NCBI GenBank assembly: GCA_963922565.1
Contig: CAWUIQ010000010.1
Location: 33,981 to 97,980, forward strand
Reading direction: 5' to 3'
Source: JBCBKL01 sp963922565
GTDB taxonomy: Bacteria > Pseudomonadota > Alphaproteobacteria > Rhodobacterales > Rhodobacteraceae
DNA length: 64,000 nt
The notes under the pieces are model-generated. The model was not told the origin of the DNA. It saw nothing but the letters and a program-made list of their open reading frames with translations, and ran no database searches. Position numbers and translations under genes: made by a program. Of the stretch, positions 26,754 to 34,984 are shown in pieces. Each line of letters begins with the position of its first letter. Position 1 is the first letter of the stretch.

Positions 26754-27077
26754 ATGCAAATCACCACCATCTGGATCAACTGCCCCTCCGTCGACACCGC
26801 CACAACCATCGGCGACACCCTCATCGCGGAGCGGCTGGTGGCCTGCTCCAACCTCTATGCCCCGATCCAGTCTGCGTACCGCTGGAAGTGCGAGATCGCG
26901 CGGGAGACCGAGCATCCGCTGCTCGTCAAGACGCGCGTGGAACTCGGAGACTTGGTCGAGGCCCGAGTGCGCGATCTGCATCCCTATGAGGTGCCGCCCA
27001 TTCTCCGCCTGACCATCGACAACGCCAATGCCGACTATATCGCGTGGGTCTATGCCGAAACGCGCGATCCGGCCTGA
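26754..27077 (+). CDS. cutA: Divalent cation tolerance protein CutA
   Basis: The 107-residue protein has the CutA1 ferredoxin-like trimer signatures: early TTIWINCPSVDTA, LIAERLVACSNLY and the late HPYEVPPILRLTIDNAN followed by YIAWV. CutA1 is a cytosolic trimer linked with copper and divalent cation tolerance; its exact role remains debated. Length is typical. It marks the return to ordinary chromosomal composition after the DUF3800 segment. Confidence 0.93.
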   Translation: MQITTIWINCPSVDTATTIGDTLIAERLVACSNLYAPIQSAYRWKCEIARETEHPLLVKTRVELGDLVEARVRDLHPYEVPPILRLTIDNANADYIAWVYAETRDPA

Positions 27078-27227
27078 GCCTTCGCCACACTTCTTCCCTT
27101 TTTTCACCGTCTCCAGATCAAGATTTGGTCGAAAGCTGGTCAGCAGATTACAGGCTGGCGCGTTTGGCCACGCGCCGCCGCCGTATTGAACAGCCCCTAG
27201 CGGGGACAGGGTATTGGAGTTGGTGAC

Positions 27228-27839
27228 ATGGATGCGACGCTGATCGTCGATGTTGTGCGGATGGTTCATCTCGTTGGTCTGGCCATAGGGTTCGGGCTGG
27301 CCATGTGGGCGGATTTCTCGGCCCTCAAGTTTTTCTTCATCCGCCTGACCGAGGCCGAGATCCGCGCCATGTACCGCCTGCACAACACGATCATGATCGG
27401 GGTTCTGGTGCTCTGGGCCAGCGGGCTTATCCTGCTTGAGCTTCGAACCGGGTTCGAATGGGCAAACTTTTCTCCGAAGCTGATGGTCAAGATGCTGGTC
27501 GTGGGGCTTTTGACCGTCAACGCCTTTCTCATCGCCTATGTGGCCCTGCCCACCTATGCCGCCTGCGAAGGCTATCGTTTTGGCGAAATCCAGTTCCCGA
27601 TCCGCATCCGGCTGGCCTTTATCGCGGGACTGTCGCTGTCATGCTGGATCAGCGCGCTCAGCCTCGGCGTCTTCAGCCAGCTCAAGACGATGGATCTGGC
27701 CGGGCTGCAGCAGGTCTTTTTGCCGCTCTTTTCCATCGGGCTGGGTGGCGCGCTCATCTTCAGCATGGTGGTGCCGCTGCTGATCGAATTTGCCCTGTGG
27801 GCCGGACAGCGGCGGGGTCAGTCGGCCTATGCCCGGTGA
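27228..27839 (+). CDS. Hypothetical inner-membrane protein, 203 aa, five to six TM
   Basis: Hydrophobic segments occur at about 8-25, 52-70, 85-108, 124-145 and 163-190, with a conserved-looking His14 in RMVHLVGLAIGFG and His52 in YRLHNTIMIGVLVLW, spacing that might suit heme ligation. I do not recognise the family. The start ATG at 27228 has GGAG 11 bases upstream. It lies alone between cutA and a short Pro-rich frame. A heme-binding or redox role is only a guess from the helix His residues. Confidence 0.78.
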   Translation: MDATLIVDVVRMVHLVGLAIGFGLAMWADFSALKFFFIRLTEAEIRAMYRLHNTIMIGVLVLWASGLILLELRTGFEWANFSPKLMVKMLVVGLLTVNAFLIAYVALPTYAACEGYRFGEIQFPIRIRLAFIAGLSLSCWISALSLGVFSQLKTMDLAGLQQVFLPLFSIGLGGALIFSMVVPLLIEFALWAGQRRGQSAYAR

Positions 27840-27990
27840 TCCCGAGCGCGGCGTTTCGGGCGGTTTTCAGCCGTAAACCGGGGGTCTAGACCCGTCACCC
27901 TCAACCTCGGAACGAGCGCACTAACCCTCTGTCCAATGGCGGTATCGGGTAGGTTCCCCATCCTGTCTCTCATCACATAGGAGACAGCCG

Positions 27991-28098
27991 ATGACCCAAC
28001 ATACCCAACCCGTGCCGCCTCAGACACCCCAGCCCTATCCCCGCCCGGGACCACAGCCGCCCGGACCCTACCGGTTTCGGGACTGGGCGAGCCTTTGA
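27991..28098 (+). CDS. Short Pro-rich open frame, 35 aa, possible small protein or truncated gene
   Basis: ATG at 27991 follows AGGAGA at 7 bases. The frame encodes 35 residues with about one third Pro (PQTPQPYPRPGPQPPGPY). Such Pro-rich leaders usually precede transmembrane helices in small membrane proteins, but here a TGA ends the frame first. It could be a real small protein, the beginning of a truncated gene, or chance. It lies in the otherwise empty 328-base gap 27840-28167. Confidence 0.4.
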   Translation: MTQHTQPVPPQTPQPYPRPGPQPPGPYRFRDWASL

Positions 28099-28167
28099 TC
28101 CCCGAAGTGTTTGATTTTCAGCGATTTCATGGCAGAGTGATCCAAAGTCATTTGAGAAAAGCCTGCC

Positions 28168-28722
28168 ATGAAACGCCGATCATTTCTGAGTCTGAGTGCC
28201 GCGGCACTTGCCGCACCCTCCATTGCCCGCGCCAACAAGCCAGTGGTCTTTGACCCTACCCCGCAAGAGGTGCGGATCAAAAAGGAATTCCTTCCGGGTC
28301 AATTGCTCATCCTGCCCCGCAGCTATTACCTCTATTGGGTGACCGAAGAGCGCAAGGCGCTGCGCTATGGCGTCGGCGTCGGCCGCGCGGGTCTCGAATT
28401 CACCGGCACCGCTACAATCGACGTCAAAAAGGAATGGCCCACCTGGCGCCCGACCGAAGAGATGATCGAGCGGGACCCGGTGGCCTATAAAAAGTTCATA
28501 GACAACGACTACATCGAACCGGGCGGCCCCGAAAACCCGCTGGGCGCCCGCGCGCTGTATCTGTTCCAGAACGGGGTCGACACCTATTTCCGCATCCACG
28601 GGACGATCGCGCCCAACAGTATTGGCCGCTCGGTGTCAAACGGGTGTATTCGCATGCTGAACGAGCATGTGATCGATCTATATGAACGCGTCCCGATCGG
28701 AACGGTTGTCACCGTGCTCTAG
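28168..28722 (+). CDS. L,D-transpeptidase (YkuD domain)
   Basis: The 184-residue protein has a signal peptide (MKRRSFLSLSAAALAAPSIARA, with a twin-Arg start, possibly Tat). The YkuD catalytic region is visible as FRIHGTIAPNS and SVSNGCIRM: catalytic Cys with the conserved His of IHGT and a SNGC in place of the common SHGC. It would cross-link peptidoglycan by 3-3 bonds, or attach protein, in the periplasm. Its stop overlaps the 3' end of the convergent small membrane-protein gene by 4 bases. Confidence 0.9.
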   Translation: MKRRSFLSLSAAALAAPSIARANKPVVFDPTPQEVRIKKEFLPGQLLILPRSYYLYWVTEERKALRYGVGVGRAGLEFTGTATIDVKKEWPTWRPTEEMIERDPVAYKKFIDNDYIEPGGPENPLGARALYLFQNGVDTYFRIHGTIAPNSIGRSVSNGCIRMLNEHVIDLYERVPIGTVVTVL

Positions 28723-28982
28723 AGCAAGAGCGACCAGATCAGGTAACAGGGCGCGAGACCCGCAAAGGCGATGCAGAACAGCTTGGCCGCATGGCTGACC
28801 TTGGCAAACGGGCCGTCACCCAGGGCGCTTTCACCGTAGCCCAGAAAGGCGGACATGACGGCGTAGCCTTGGGCCTCGCGCTTGAGATCCTTTTGGGCAA
28901 TCGACCGCATGGCCGCCTCGTATTTGCGGTCCAGGTCGACCTGATGATCCAGTTCGGGTTGAAGGTTTTCCATATTCGTCAT
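28719..28982 (-). CDS. Small hypothetical membrane protein, 87 aa
   Basis: A charged N-terminal half (LDHQVDLDRKYEAAMRS) is followed by one or two hydrophobic stretches from about residue 42 and a C-terminal helix LFCIAFAGLAPCYLIWSLLL. GGGAG sits 9 bases before the ATG at 28982. No family recognised. It lies downstream of the pyrimidine transporter terminator and so is a separate unit. Confidence 0.7.
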   Translation of the reverse strand: MTNMENLQPELDHQVDLDRKYEAAMRSIAQKDLKREAQGYAVMSAFLGYGESALGDGPFAKVSHAAKLFCIAFAGLAPCYLIWSLLL

Positions 28983-29048
28983 CGTACGCGCACTCCCTTT
29001 TCGTTACGCGACATGGCGCAACGGGAAACGATGTCCAGCAACCGCGAC

Positions 29049-29075
29049 AAAAAAGGCCAGCCCAAAGGCTGGCCC
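29049..29075 (-). terminator. Rho-independent terminator of the pyrimidine operon
   Basis: On the minus strand GGCCAGCC, a 4-base TTTG loop and GGCTGGCC are followed by six T residues, 26 bases after the stop of the substrate-binding protein gene. This is the clearest intrinsic terminator in the window. Confidence 0.9.
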
Positions 29076-29100
29076 GTTGGTCCAGTCACCAGAACTTATA

Positions 29101-30090
29101 TTAATTCAGCGCCTTATCGGTGATGGCATGGGTCCACGCGCCTTCGGGTTTCTTGGTGATGACCGGGTCCGACCCGCCCGCCAGCAAAGTGTCGACCGTG
29201 CGGTCGAAGTCGGCCGGATCAAGCATGCCGTTGCTGCCCGCCGTCAGCTTGGCGATCTCACCCATCATGCGTTTTTGGTGCTCTTCCGTCTGGGCACCCG
29301 TCGCATCGTTGTCGAGCACGATTTCGGCGGCTTCGTCCGGGTTTTCCTCGGCGTATTTCCAACCCTTCATCGAGGCGCGAACAAAGCGAACCATCTTGTC
29401 GGCAAAGGCCGGGTCATTGAGGTTTTCCTCAAGCACATACATCCCGTCCTCCAGCGTCGCGACGCCCTTGTCCTCGTATTTGAAGGTTACCAGCTCGTCC
29501 GGGCTGACGCCTGCATCGATGACCTGCCAGTACTCGTTGTAGGTCATGGTGCTAATGCAATCGGCCTGCCGTTGCAAAAGCGGATCGACGTTGAAACCCT
29601 GTTTCAGAACCGTGATGCCATCATCGGACCCGTCGGTCGGGATACCCTCCTGGCTCATCCACGACAGGAAGGGGTATTCGTTGCCAAAGAACCAGACGCC
29701 GATGGTCTTGCCCCGGAAATCCGCAGGGCCGGTGATGCCGGTATCTTTCCAGCAAGTCAGCATCAGACCCGACGATTTGAAGGGCTGCGCAATGTTGACG
29801 ACCGGCAGACCCTTTTCCCGGGCGGCGAGGGCCGAGGGCATCCAGTTCAGCATCACGTCGGCGCCACCGCCGGCAAGCACCTGGGGCGGAGCAATATCGG
29901 GGCCACCGGGCTTGATCGTGACGCTCAGGTCCTCCTGATCGTAGAACCCCTTGTCGAGGGCCACGTAGTAGCCTGCGAATTGCGCCTGCGTGACCCATTG
30001 CAGCTGAAGGGTCACGTCGTCGGCCGCTGCCGCAGCGAACGCCCAAGCACTCAGCGCCGCGCCCGCGGTCAGATTTGTTAACGTCTTCAT
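29101..30090 (-). CDS. ABC transporter substrate-binding protein, NMT1/ThiY-like, probable pyrimidine binder
   Basis: A Sec signal peptide (MKTLTNLTAGAALSAWAFAAAA) precedes an NMT1/THI5-like domain starting VTLQLQWVTQAQFAGYYVAL, as in ThiY and related pyrimidine-binding proteins. It should bind its ligand in the periplasm and deliver it to the two permeases encoded 29 bases upstream in the operon. As the operon encodes dihydropyrimidinase and an amidohydrolase, uracil, thymine or a hydropyrimidine is likelier than a thiamine precursor. AAGGAG precedes the ATG. It is the last gene before a strong terminator. Confidence 0.9.
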   Translation of the reverse strand: MKTLTNLTAGAALSAWAFAAAAADDVTLQLQWVTQAQFAGYYVALDKGFYDQEDLSVTIKPGGPDIAPPQVLAGGGADVMLNWMPSALAAREKGLPVVNIAQPFKSSGLMLTCWKDTGITGPADFRGKTIGVWFFGNEYPFLSWMSQEGIPTDGSDDGITVLKQGFNVDPLLQRQADCISTMTYNEYWQVIDAGVSPDELVTFKYEDKGVATLEDGMYVLEENLNDPAFADKMVRFVRASMKGWKYAEENPDEAAEIVLDNDATGAQTEEHQKRMMGEIAKLTAGSNGMLDPADFDRTVDTLLAGGSDPVITKKPEGAWTHAITDKALN

Positions 30091-30119
30091 GGTGGTACTC
30101 CTTGTTGAATTCGTTTTTG

Positions 30120-30959
30120 TTAAGCGGCCCGCCTTCTTTGGGACGGGTGCCAGAATGTCACCACGCGCTCGATCAGCGTGATCAGACCGAAAAAGGCCGA
30201 TCCCGCGAGCGCTGCGACGACAATTTCAGCCCAGACCAGGTCAAGCGCAAGCTGACCGACGCTGGTTGAAATACGAAAGCCCATGCCACGCACGGGTGAG
30301 CCAAAGAATTCAGCAACGATTGCGCCGATCAATGCAAGGGTGGATGCGATCTTGAGACCATTGAAGATGAACGGCATGGCGGCGGGCAGCCGAAGTTTCC
30401 ACAGGGTTGTCCACGGGCCCGCGGCATAGGTCTTCATCAGGTCCCCCTGCATGGCGTCTGTGGCGCGCAGCCCCTCTACCGTGTTGATCAGCATGGGGAA
30501 AAAGACCATCGCGACGACAACGGCAGCCTTCGATTGCCAGTCAAAGCCGAACCACATCACCAGGATCGGGGCAAGGCCGACGATGGGCAGGGCAGCCACA
30601 AAGTTACCCACAGGCAGAATGCCGCGTTTGAGAAAGTCGGACCGGTCGATCAGCACCGCAACCAGCAGGGCCGCGCCGCAGCCAATGGCATATCCGCTGA
30701 GCGCGCCCTTGAGCACGGTCTGGACAAAATCCTCCCACAGGATGCCCGTGCTGGCCGCGAACCGCGCCGCGATGGCCGAGGGTGCGGGCAGCAATACGGC
30801 ACTGATCTGAAAGCCGCGCACGACCCCTTCCCAGATCGCGATCAGCGTGAGGCCAAAGATCACCGGGATCGGCCAGGGAGCGGCATGGCGGCGCGCCAGC
30901 CAAACATTCAGGGCCCATCCCGCAGCCCAGACCGCGACGGCAAATAGAACCCACCCCAT
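30120..30959 (-). CDS. ABC transporter permease (SsuC/ThiX/TauC type), second permease
   Basis: This 279-residue binding-protein-dependent permease has about six helices and the EAA loop region around TYAAGPWTTLWKLRLPAAMP. The start at 30959 shares one base with the stop of the first permease gene (TGATG); the longer open frame upstream overlaps that gene and is not real. It probably pairs with the first permease as a heterodimeric channel for pyrimidine uptake. Confidence 0.88.
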   Translation of the reverse strand: MGWVLFAVAVWAAGWALNVWLARRHAAPWPIPVIFGLTLIAIWEGVVRGFQISAVLLPAPSAIAARFAASTGILWEDFVQTVLKGALSGYAIGCGAALLVAVLIDRSDFLKRGILPVGNFVAALPIVGLAPILVMWFGFDWQSKAAVVVAMVFFPMLINTVEGLRATDAMQGDLMKTYAAGPWTTLWKLRLPAAMPFIFNGLKIASTLALIGAIVAEFFGSPVRGMGFRISTSVGQLALDLVWAEIVVAALAGSAFFGLITLIERVVTFWHPSQRRRAA

Positions 30960-31819
30960 CACGCCATCCCCATCCGGCTCAGCACCACCCGCTGGATCAG
31001 GCCGATCAAGCCCACCATCAACGCCGCGACAGCCGCCGCCATCAACAGAGCTGACCAGATCTGTATCGTCTGGCCATAGTAACTGCCCGCCAGCAGACGC
31101 GCGCCCAGCCCGGCAACGGCACCGGTCGGCAATTCGCCCACTATGGCACCCACAAGCGAGGCCGCCATGGCCACTTTCAGAGAAGCAAAGAGATAGGGCA
31201 TGGACGCGGGCAGCCGCAATTTCCAGAACGTCTGGGCCCCGCTCGCGCTCCACGTCCGCATCTGGTCAAGCTGCATGACCTCCGGGCTGCGCAGCCCTTT
31301 GACCATCCCGACCGCGACCGGGAAAAACGACAGGTACATCGATATGACCGCCTTGGGGATCAGCCCGCTAAGACCAACGGCGTTCAGCACGACAATGATC
31401 ATGGGTGCGAGGGCGAGAATGGGGATGGTCTGGCTTGCGATGATCCAGGGCATCACGCTCAGATCCATCACGCGGTTGTAGACGATGCCGACGGCCAGCA
31501 GGACACCAAGGATCGTGCCAAACGCAAAACCCAGCAATGTGGCGCTGAGCGTGATCCAGCTGTGATAAATGAGCGATCGCTTTGAGGTGATCTTTTTCTC
31601 GACCGTCGTTTCCCAAATCTCGACGGCAACCTGATGCGGCGCTGGCAAACGAGGCTTGTCCTGCGACCAGGTCGCCGCGACAAGCGCACGAGGACCGAGC
31701 TCGACATCGGCCCGCTCCGCCTGCGCACGTGCCCAATCCGCATTCATCGGGATCGCGGCCAGATACCAGACTGCAAGGATCAGCCCCACAACGCTCAGAA
31801 CCGGCACGACACTACGCAT
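30959..31819 (-). CDS. ABC transporter permease (SsuC/ThiX/TauC type), first permease
   Basis: This 286-residue permease has an N-terminal helix, a periplasmic stretch of about 80 residues and the EAA loop WSASGAQTFWKLRLPASMPYL. The start is placed at 31819 because the alternative ATG at 31858 would translate one arm of an intergenic inverted repeat as protein. The gene lies 230 bases after the ATPase gene, with the repeat between them. Substrate as for the binding protein, by inference. Confidence 0.86.
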   Translation of the reverse strand: MRSVVPVLSVVGLILAVWYLAAIPMNADWARAQAERADVELGPRALVAATWSQDKPRLPAPHQVAVEIWETTVEKKITSKRSLIYHSWITLSATLLGFAFGTILGVLLAVGIVYNRVMDLSVMPWIIASQTIPILALAPMIIVVLNAVGLSGLIPKAVISMYLSFFPVAVGMVKGLRSPEVMQLDQMRTWSASGAQTFWKLRLPASMPYLFASLKVAMAASLVGAIVGELPTGAVAGLGARLLAGSYYGQTIQIWSALLMAAAVAALMVGLIGLIQRVVLSRMGMA

Positions 31820-31835
31820 GGCGAAAACCGGCCCC

Positions 31836-31910
31836 TTCACTGTTCCGCAAATACTCATGCGCAGCGCCCGGAACCAAGCCTGACGCCTTGAGTATTTTAA
31901 GAACAGTGAA
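31836..31910. repeat. Long imperfect inverted repeat in the pyrimidine transporter leader
   Basis: Arms of 21 bases (31836-31856 and 31890-31910) share TTCACTGTTC at the outer end and AATACTC at the inner end, with three mismatches in between, around a 33-base spacer. A further copy of the outer GAACAGTGAA motif occurs at 31964-31973. The element sits just upstream of the first permease start, between it and the ATPase gene, and could fold into a long hairpin that lowers expression of the downstream genes. It resembles the GAGTATTT-containing intergenic repeats common in Roseobacter genomes, from memory. Confidence 0.65.
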
Positions 31911-32052
31911 AGCAAATGGTGTTTTTCTTTGCGCACGGTACAGGCTGGAGAGCCGATGGCCGTGAACAGTGAAGGCCCCCGCACCTTCAAACCAGAGGCG
32001 GGTCGGTGGTGGGGAGCGGCGCGCGCGCCCTTCCCGCGCCGGTAACCTGCAG

Positions 32053-32844
32053 TCAGTCGTCATAGGCATGCCCCGCCCGCAGCCCGTCGCGGACGCGATG
32101 CGCGATTTCGAGGAATTCAGGTGTATCGCGGATATCGAGCGGCCGCTCTTTCGGCAGCGGGCTTTCGATCACATCGGTGATCCGGCCAGGCCGGGGCGAC
32201 ATCACCACGATCTTGGTGCTGAGATACACGGCTTCCGGTATCGAATGCGTCACAAACGCTATAGTCTTTTCCGTCCGCGCCCACAGCGCCAGAAGCTGTT
32301 CGTTCAGATGATCCCGCACGATCTCGTCCAGCGCGCCAAAGGGTTCGTCCATCAGCAGGATATCGGCATCAAAGGCCAGCGCGCGGGCGATAGAGGCCCG
32401 TTGCTGCATCCCCCCTGACAGCTGCCAGGGGAATTTTTTCTCAAAGCCGGCAAGATCGACGAGCTCCAGCACCCTCCCCACCCGCTCGACCTGTTCGGCC
32501 TTCGGATACCCCATGATTTCCAGCGGCAATCGAATGTTGCCGCCGATCGTCCGCCAGGGATAAAGCCCGGCCGCCTGAAAGACATAGCCATAGGCGCGGG
32601 CGCGCCGGGCCTCGTCCGGGGTCATCCCGTTGACGGAGAGGCTGCCTCCCGTCGGCATCTCCAAGGCCGCGATACAGCGCAGGAACGTCGTCTTGCCACA
32701 ACCCGATGGCCCAATGAACGAAACGAAATCGCCCTTGCCGATCTCGAGGTTCACGTCTTTCAGCGCATGAACCGGGCCGTCATTGGTTTGAAAGGTCAGG
32801 TCAAGCCCGCGCGCGGAAACAACTGTCACGCCTTTGTCCACCAT
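32053..32844 (-). CDS. ABC transporter ATP-binding protein (SsuB/TauB/ThiZ type)
   Basis: The 263-residue ATPase has Walker A GPSGCGKT, Q-loop YVFQAAGLYPW, signature LSGGMQQRASIARAL and Walker B ILLMDEPFGALDE, as in nitrate/taurine/thiamine-precursor importers. The start at 32844 overlaps the 3' end of the uracil-DNA-glycosylase-like gene by 19 bases, so translation is coupled to the catabolic part of the operon. It energises the permease pair encoded downstream. Confidence 0.9.
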   Translation of the reverse strand: MVDKGVTVVSARGLDLTFQTNDGPVHALKDVNLEIGKGDFVSFIGPSGCGKTTFLRCIAALEMPTGGSLSVNGMTPDEARRARAYGYVFQAAGLYPWRTIGGNIRLPLEIMGYPKAEQVERVGRVLELVDLAGFEKKFPWQLSGGMQQRASIARALAFDADILLMDEPFGALDEIVRDHLNEQLLALWARTEKTIAFVTHSIPEAVYLSTKIVVMSPRPGRITDVIESPLPKERPLDIRDTPEFLEIAHRVRDGLRAGHAYDD

Positions 32845-33476
32845 TTCTTAAACAGGGTCGCGAGCCCATCCTGCGATGCAGGACGCTCAACAACTCGATA
32901 TCGGGATAGGTGAGGCAGCGCGACAATCGTCCCATCAGCAAAATCCCAGTTGCGTCCGGTTACGAGTCCCCACCCAAGGGGCACCTTTTGCCTCTGCCGC
33001 GCACGCAAAGCAGCAGTAACTGCCCTCTCAACACTGCCTCCCATGGTGACAATCAACCTTGGTCGCGCGACCCCGAGTATTCTCATCCAAAGAGCGGTCC
33101 CATATTTCAGAGCATGCCTCGGGTTGCGAAGGGCATCAAAATTCGGCGAACGAAAGGGCACGAGGTTCCCGGCGAGCACGTCTTCCGGTTTAGTGCTTAG
33201 AGCGTCGAATAGCGCCCGGACCTGCAATTGCAGCGGGCTCTGACCCGGTGGCGATCCTCCCCAACCTTCCTGAACATAGATGCTGCCGTTGGACGGGGCG
33301 AAGCGGGGGTGATCTGACGGCTCATGATTGCCGCCTGGGTTTAGACCTATGAACGCGATCTCTGCATCTTCCATAACATGTGCCGGGCTGCCAAGAAGCC
33401 GCCACCCCAGCGTATTTCCACTTTTTGAATAGGCCACTTCGATCTCATCGGGTGTCGGCAGAACTGCGTCGGCCAT
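32826..33476 (-). CDS. Uracil-DNA glycosylase superfamily-like protein within the pyrimidine operon
   Basis: The 216-residue protein has features of the UDG fold: IAFIGLNPGGN near residue 43 (the motif A position, close to the GINPG of MUG/TDG), RPRLIVTMGGSVERAV, and a late LPHLSRYRV where glycosylases have the HPS/NPS substrate loop. Catalytic residues cannot be assigned with confidence. Its ATG at 33476 shares one base with the dihydropyrimidinase stop (TGATG) and its end overlaps the ABC ATPase start, so it is expressed with pyrimidine degradation. Base excision of DNA is not an obvious need there; a role on free or RNA pyrimidines is conceivable but unproven. Confidence 0.7.
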   Translation of the reverse strand: MADAVLPTPDEIEVAYSKSGNTLGWRLLGSPAHVMEDAEIAFIGLNPGGNHEPSDHPRFAPSNGSIYVQEGWGGSPPGQSPLQLQVRALFDALSTKPEDVLAGNLVPFRSPNFDALRNPRHALKYGTALWMRILGVARPRLIVTMGGSVERAVTAALRARQRQKVPLGWGLVTGRNWDFADGTIVALPHLSRYRVVERPASQDGLATLFKKWWTKA

Positions 33477-34930
33477 CAAACCCCCGTCGCCGGAATCCCC
33501 GTCCGCTCGACCGGGCGCGGGGCTGTCAGTTCTTTCCACGTGCTCAGCGCCTTGTTCGTTGTCCCGTTTGGCTCGCGCGCGACGAATTTGCCGTGGCCTT
33601 CCTGCGTCTTGATCTCGCCGTCATGCACCGCGACATGGCCGCGCGTCAGGGTAAAGCGCGGCAGGCCTTTCACGTGTTGCCCTTCAAAGACGTTGTAGTC
33701 GATGGCCGATTGCTGTGACCCTGCGGTGATCGTTTTCTCTTTGGTGGGGTCCCAGACCACCAGATCGGCATCCGCCCCCACCAGCACCGCGCCCTTTTTC
33801 GGATAGCAGTTCAGGATCTTGGCGATGTTCGTCGATGTCACCGCAACGAATTCGTTCGGTGTCAGCCGCCCCGTCTCTACCCCATGGGTCCAGAGCATCG
33901 GCAGCCGGTCCTCCAAGCCGCCAGTCCCGTTGGGTATCTTCGAGAAATCGCCGACGCCGTACCGTTTCTGTTCGGTCGTAAAGGCACAATGGTCGGTGGC
34001 CACGACGCTGAGTGACCCACTCATCAGCCCCGCCCAGAGCGAATCCTGATGCTGTTTGTTGCGGAACGGGGGCGACATCACGCGACGCGCGGCGTGGTCC
34101 CAATCGGCGTTGAAGTACTCGCTTTCGTCAAGCGTCAGGTGCTGGATCAGCGGCTCGCCCCAGACCCGTTTGCCCTGCTGGCGGGCGCGGCGGATGGCTT
34201 CGTGCGCCTCTTCGCAGCTGGTGTGCACCACATAGAGGGGCACGCCCGCCATGTCGGCGATCATGATGGCGCGGTTGGTCGCCTCGCCCTCGACCTGGCT
34301 GGGGCGGGAATAGGCGTGCGCCTCCGGCCCCGTATTGCCCTCGGCCAGCAGCTTGGCCGTCATCTCGGCCACCACATCGCCGTTTTCTGCATGGACCATG
34401 GCGATGGCACCGAGTTCAGAGAGACGGTTGAAGGACGAAAACAGCTCGTCATCATTCACCATCAGCGCGCCCTTGTAGGCGAGGAAATGCTTGAAGGTGT
34501 TGATGCCCCGATCCTGCACGACGGTCTTCATGTCGTTGAACACCTGTTCGCCCCACCACGTGACCGCCATGTGGAAGGAATAGTCGCAATTGGCGCGGGT
34601 CGATTTGTTGTCCCAGCGTTTGATGGCGTCGAGCAGGCTCTCGCCCTGATTGGGCAGGCAGAAATCCACGACCATCGTGGTGCCACCGGCAAGGGCAGCC
34701 CGCGTCCCGCTTTCGAAATCGTCGCTGGAATAGGTGCCCATAAACGGCATCTCAAGGTGTACATGCGGGTCGATCCCGCCCGGCATGACATAGCAGCCGG
34801 TCGCATCGAGTTCCTCGTCCCCTTTAAGGCCCGGCGCGATTTTCGTGATTGTGCCGTTCTCGATCATCACATCGGCCTTGTAGGTGAGGTCGGCGGTGAC
34901 GATGGTTCCGTTTTTGATGACTGTGGACAT
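33476..34930 (-). CDS. hydA: Dihydropyrimidinase
   Basis: This 484-residue amidohydrolase has the first metal motif GGIDPHVHLEMP, the carbamylated-Lys segment FKHFLAYKGALM, the ligands HAEN and VVHTSCEEAHEAI, and the late Asp in ATDHCAF. It hydrolyses 5,6-dihydrouracil or dihydrothymine to N-carbamoyl-beta-amino acids, step two of the reductive pathway. GAGAGGAC precedes the ATG at 34930; the frame extends upstream without support. The amidohydrolase for step three lies two genes upstream; dihydropyrimidine dehydrogenase is not in the window. Confidence 0.95.
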   Translation of the reverse strand: MSTVIKNGTIVTADLTYKADVMIENGTITKIAPGLKGDEELDATGCYVMPGGIDPHVHLEMPFMGTYSSDDFESGTRAALAGGTTMVVDFCLPNQGESLLDAIKRWDNKSTRANCDYSFHMAVTWWGEQVFNDMKTVVQDRGINTFKHFLAYKGALMVNDDELFSSFNRLSELGAIAMVHAENGDVVAEMTAKLLAEGNTGPEAHAYSRPSQVEGEATNRAIMIADMAGVPLYVVHTSCEEAHEAIRRARQQGKRVWGEPLIQHLTLDESEYFNADWDHAARRVMSPPFRNKQHQDSLWAGLMSGSLSVVATDHCAFTTEQKRYGVGDFSKIPNGTGGLEDRLPMLWTHGVETGRLTPNEFVAVTSTNIAKILNCYPKKGAVLVGADADLVVWDPTKEKTITAGSQQSAIDYNVFEGQHVKGLPRFTLTRGHVAVHDGEIKTQEGHGKFVAREPNGTTNKALSTWKELTAPRPVERTGIPATGV

Positions 34931-34984
34931 GCGTCCTCTCCCCGTTTTTGCGGCCTTCAAGTGACGTTGCTAAGTCGCCTTGCC

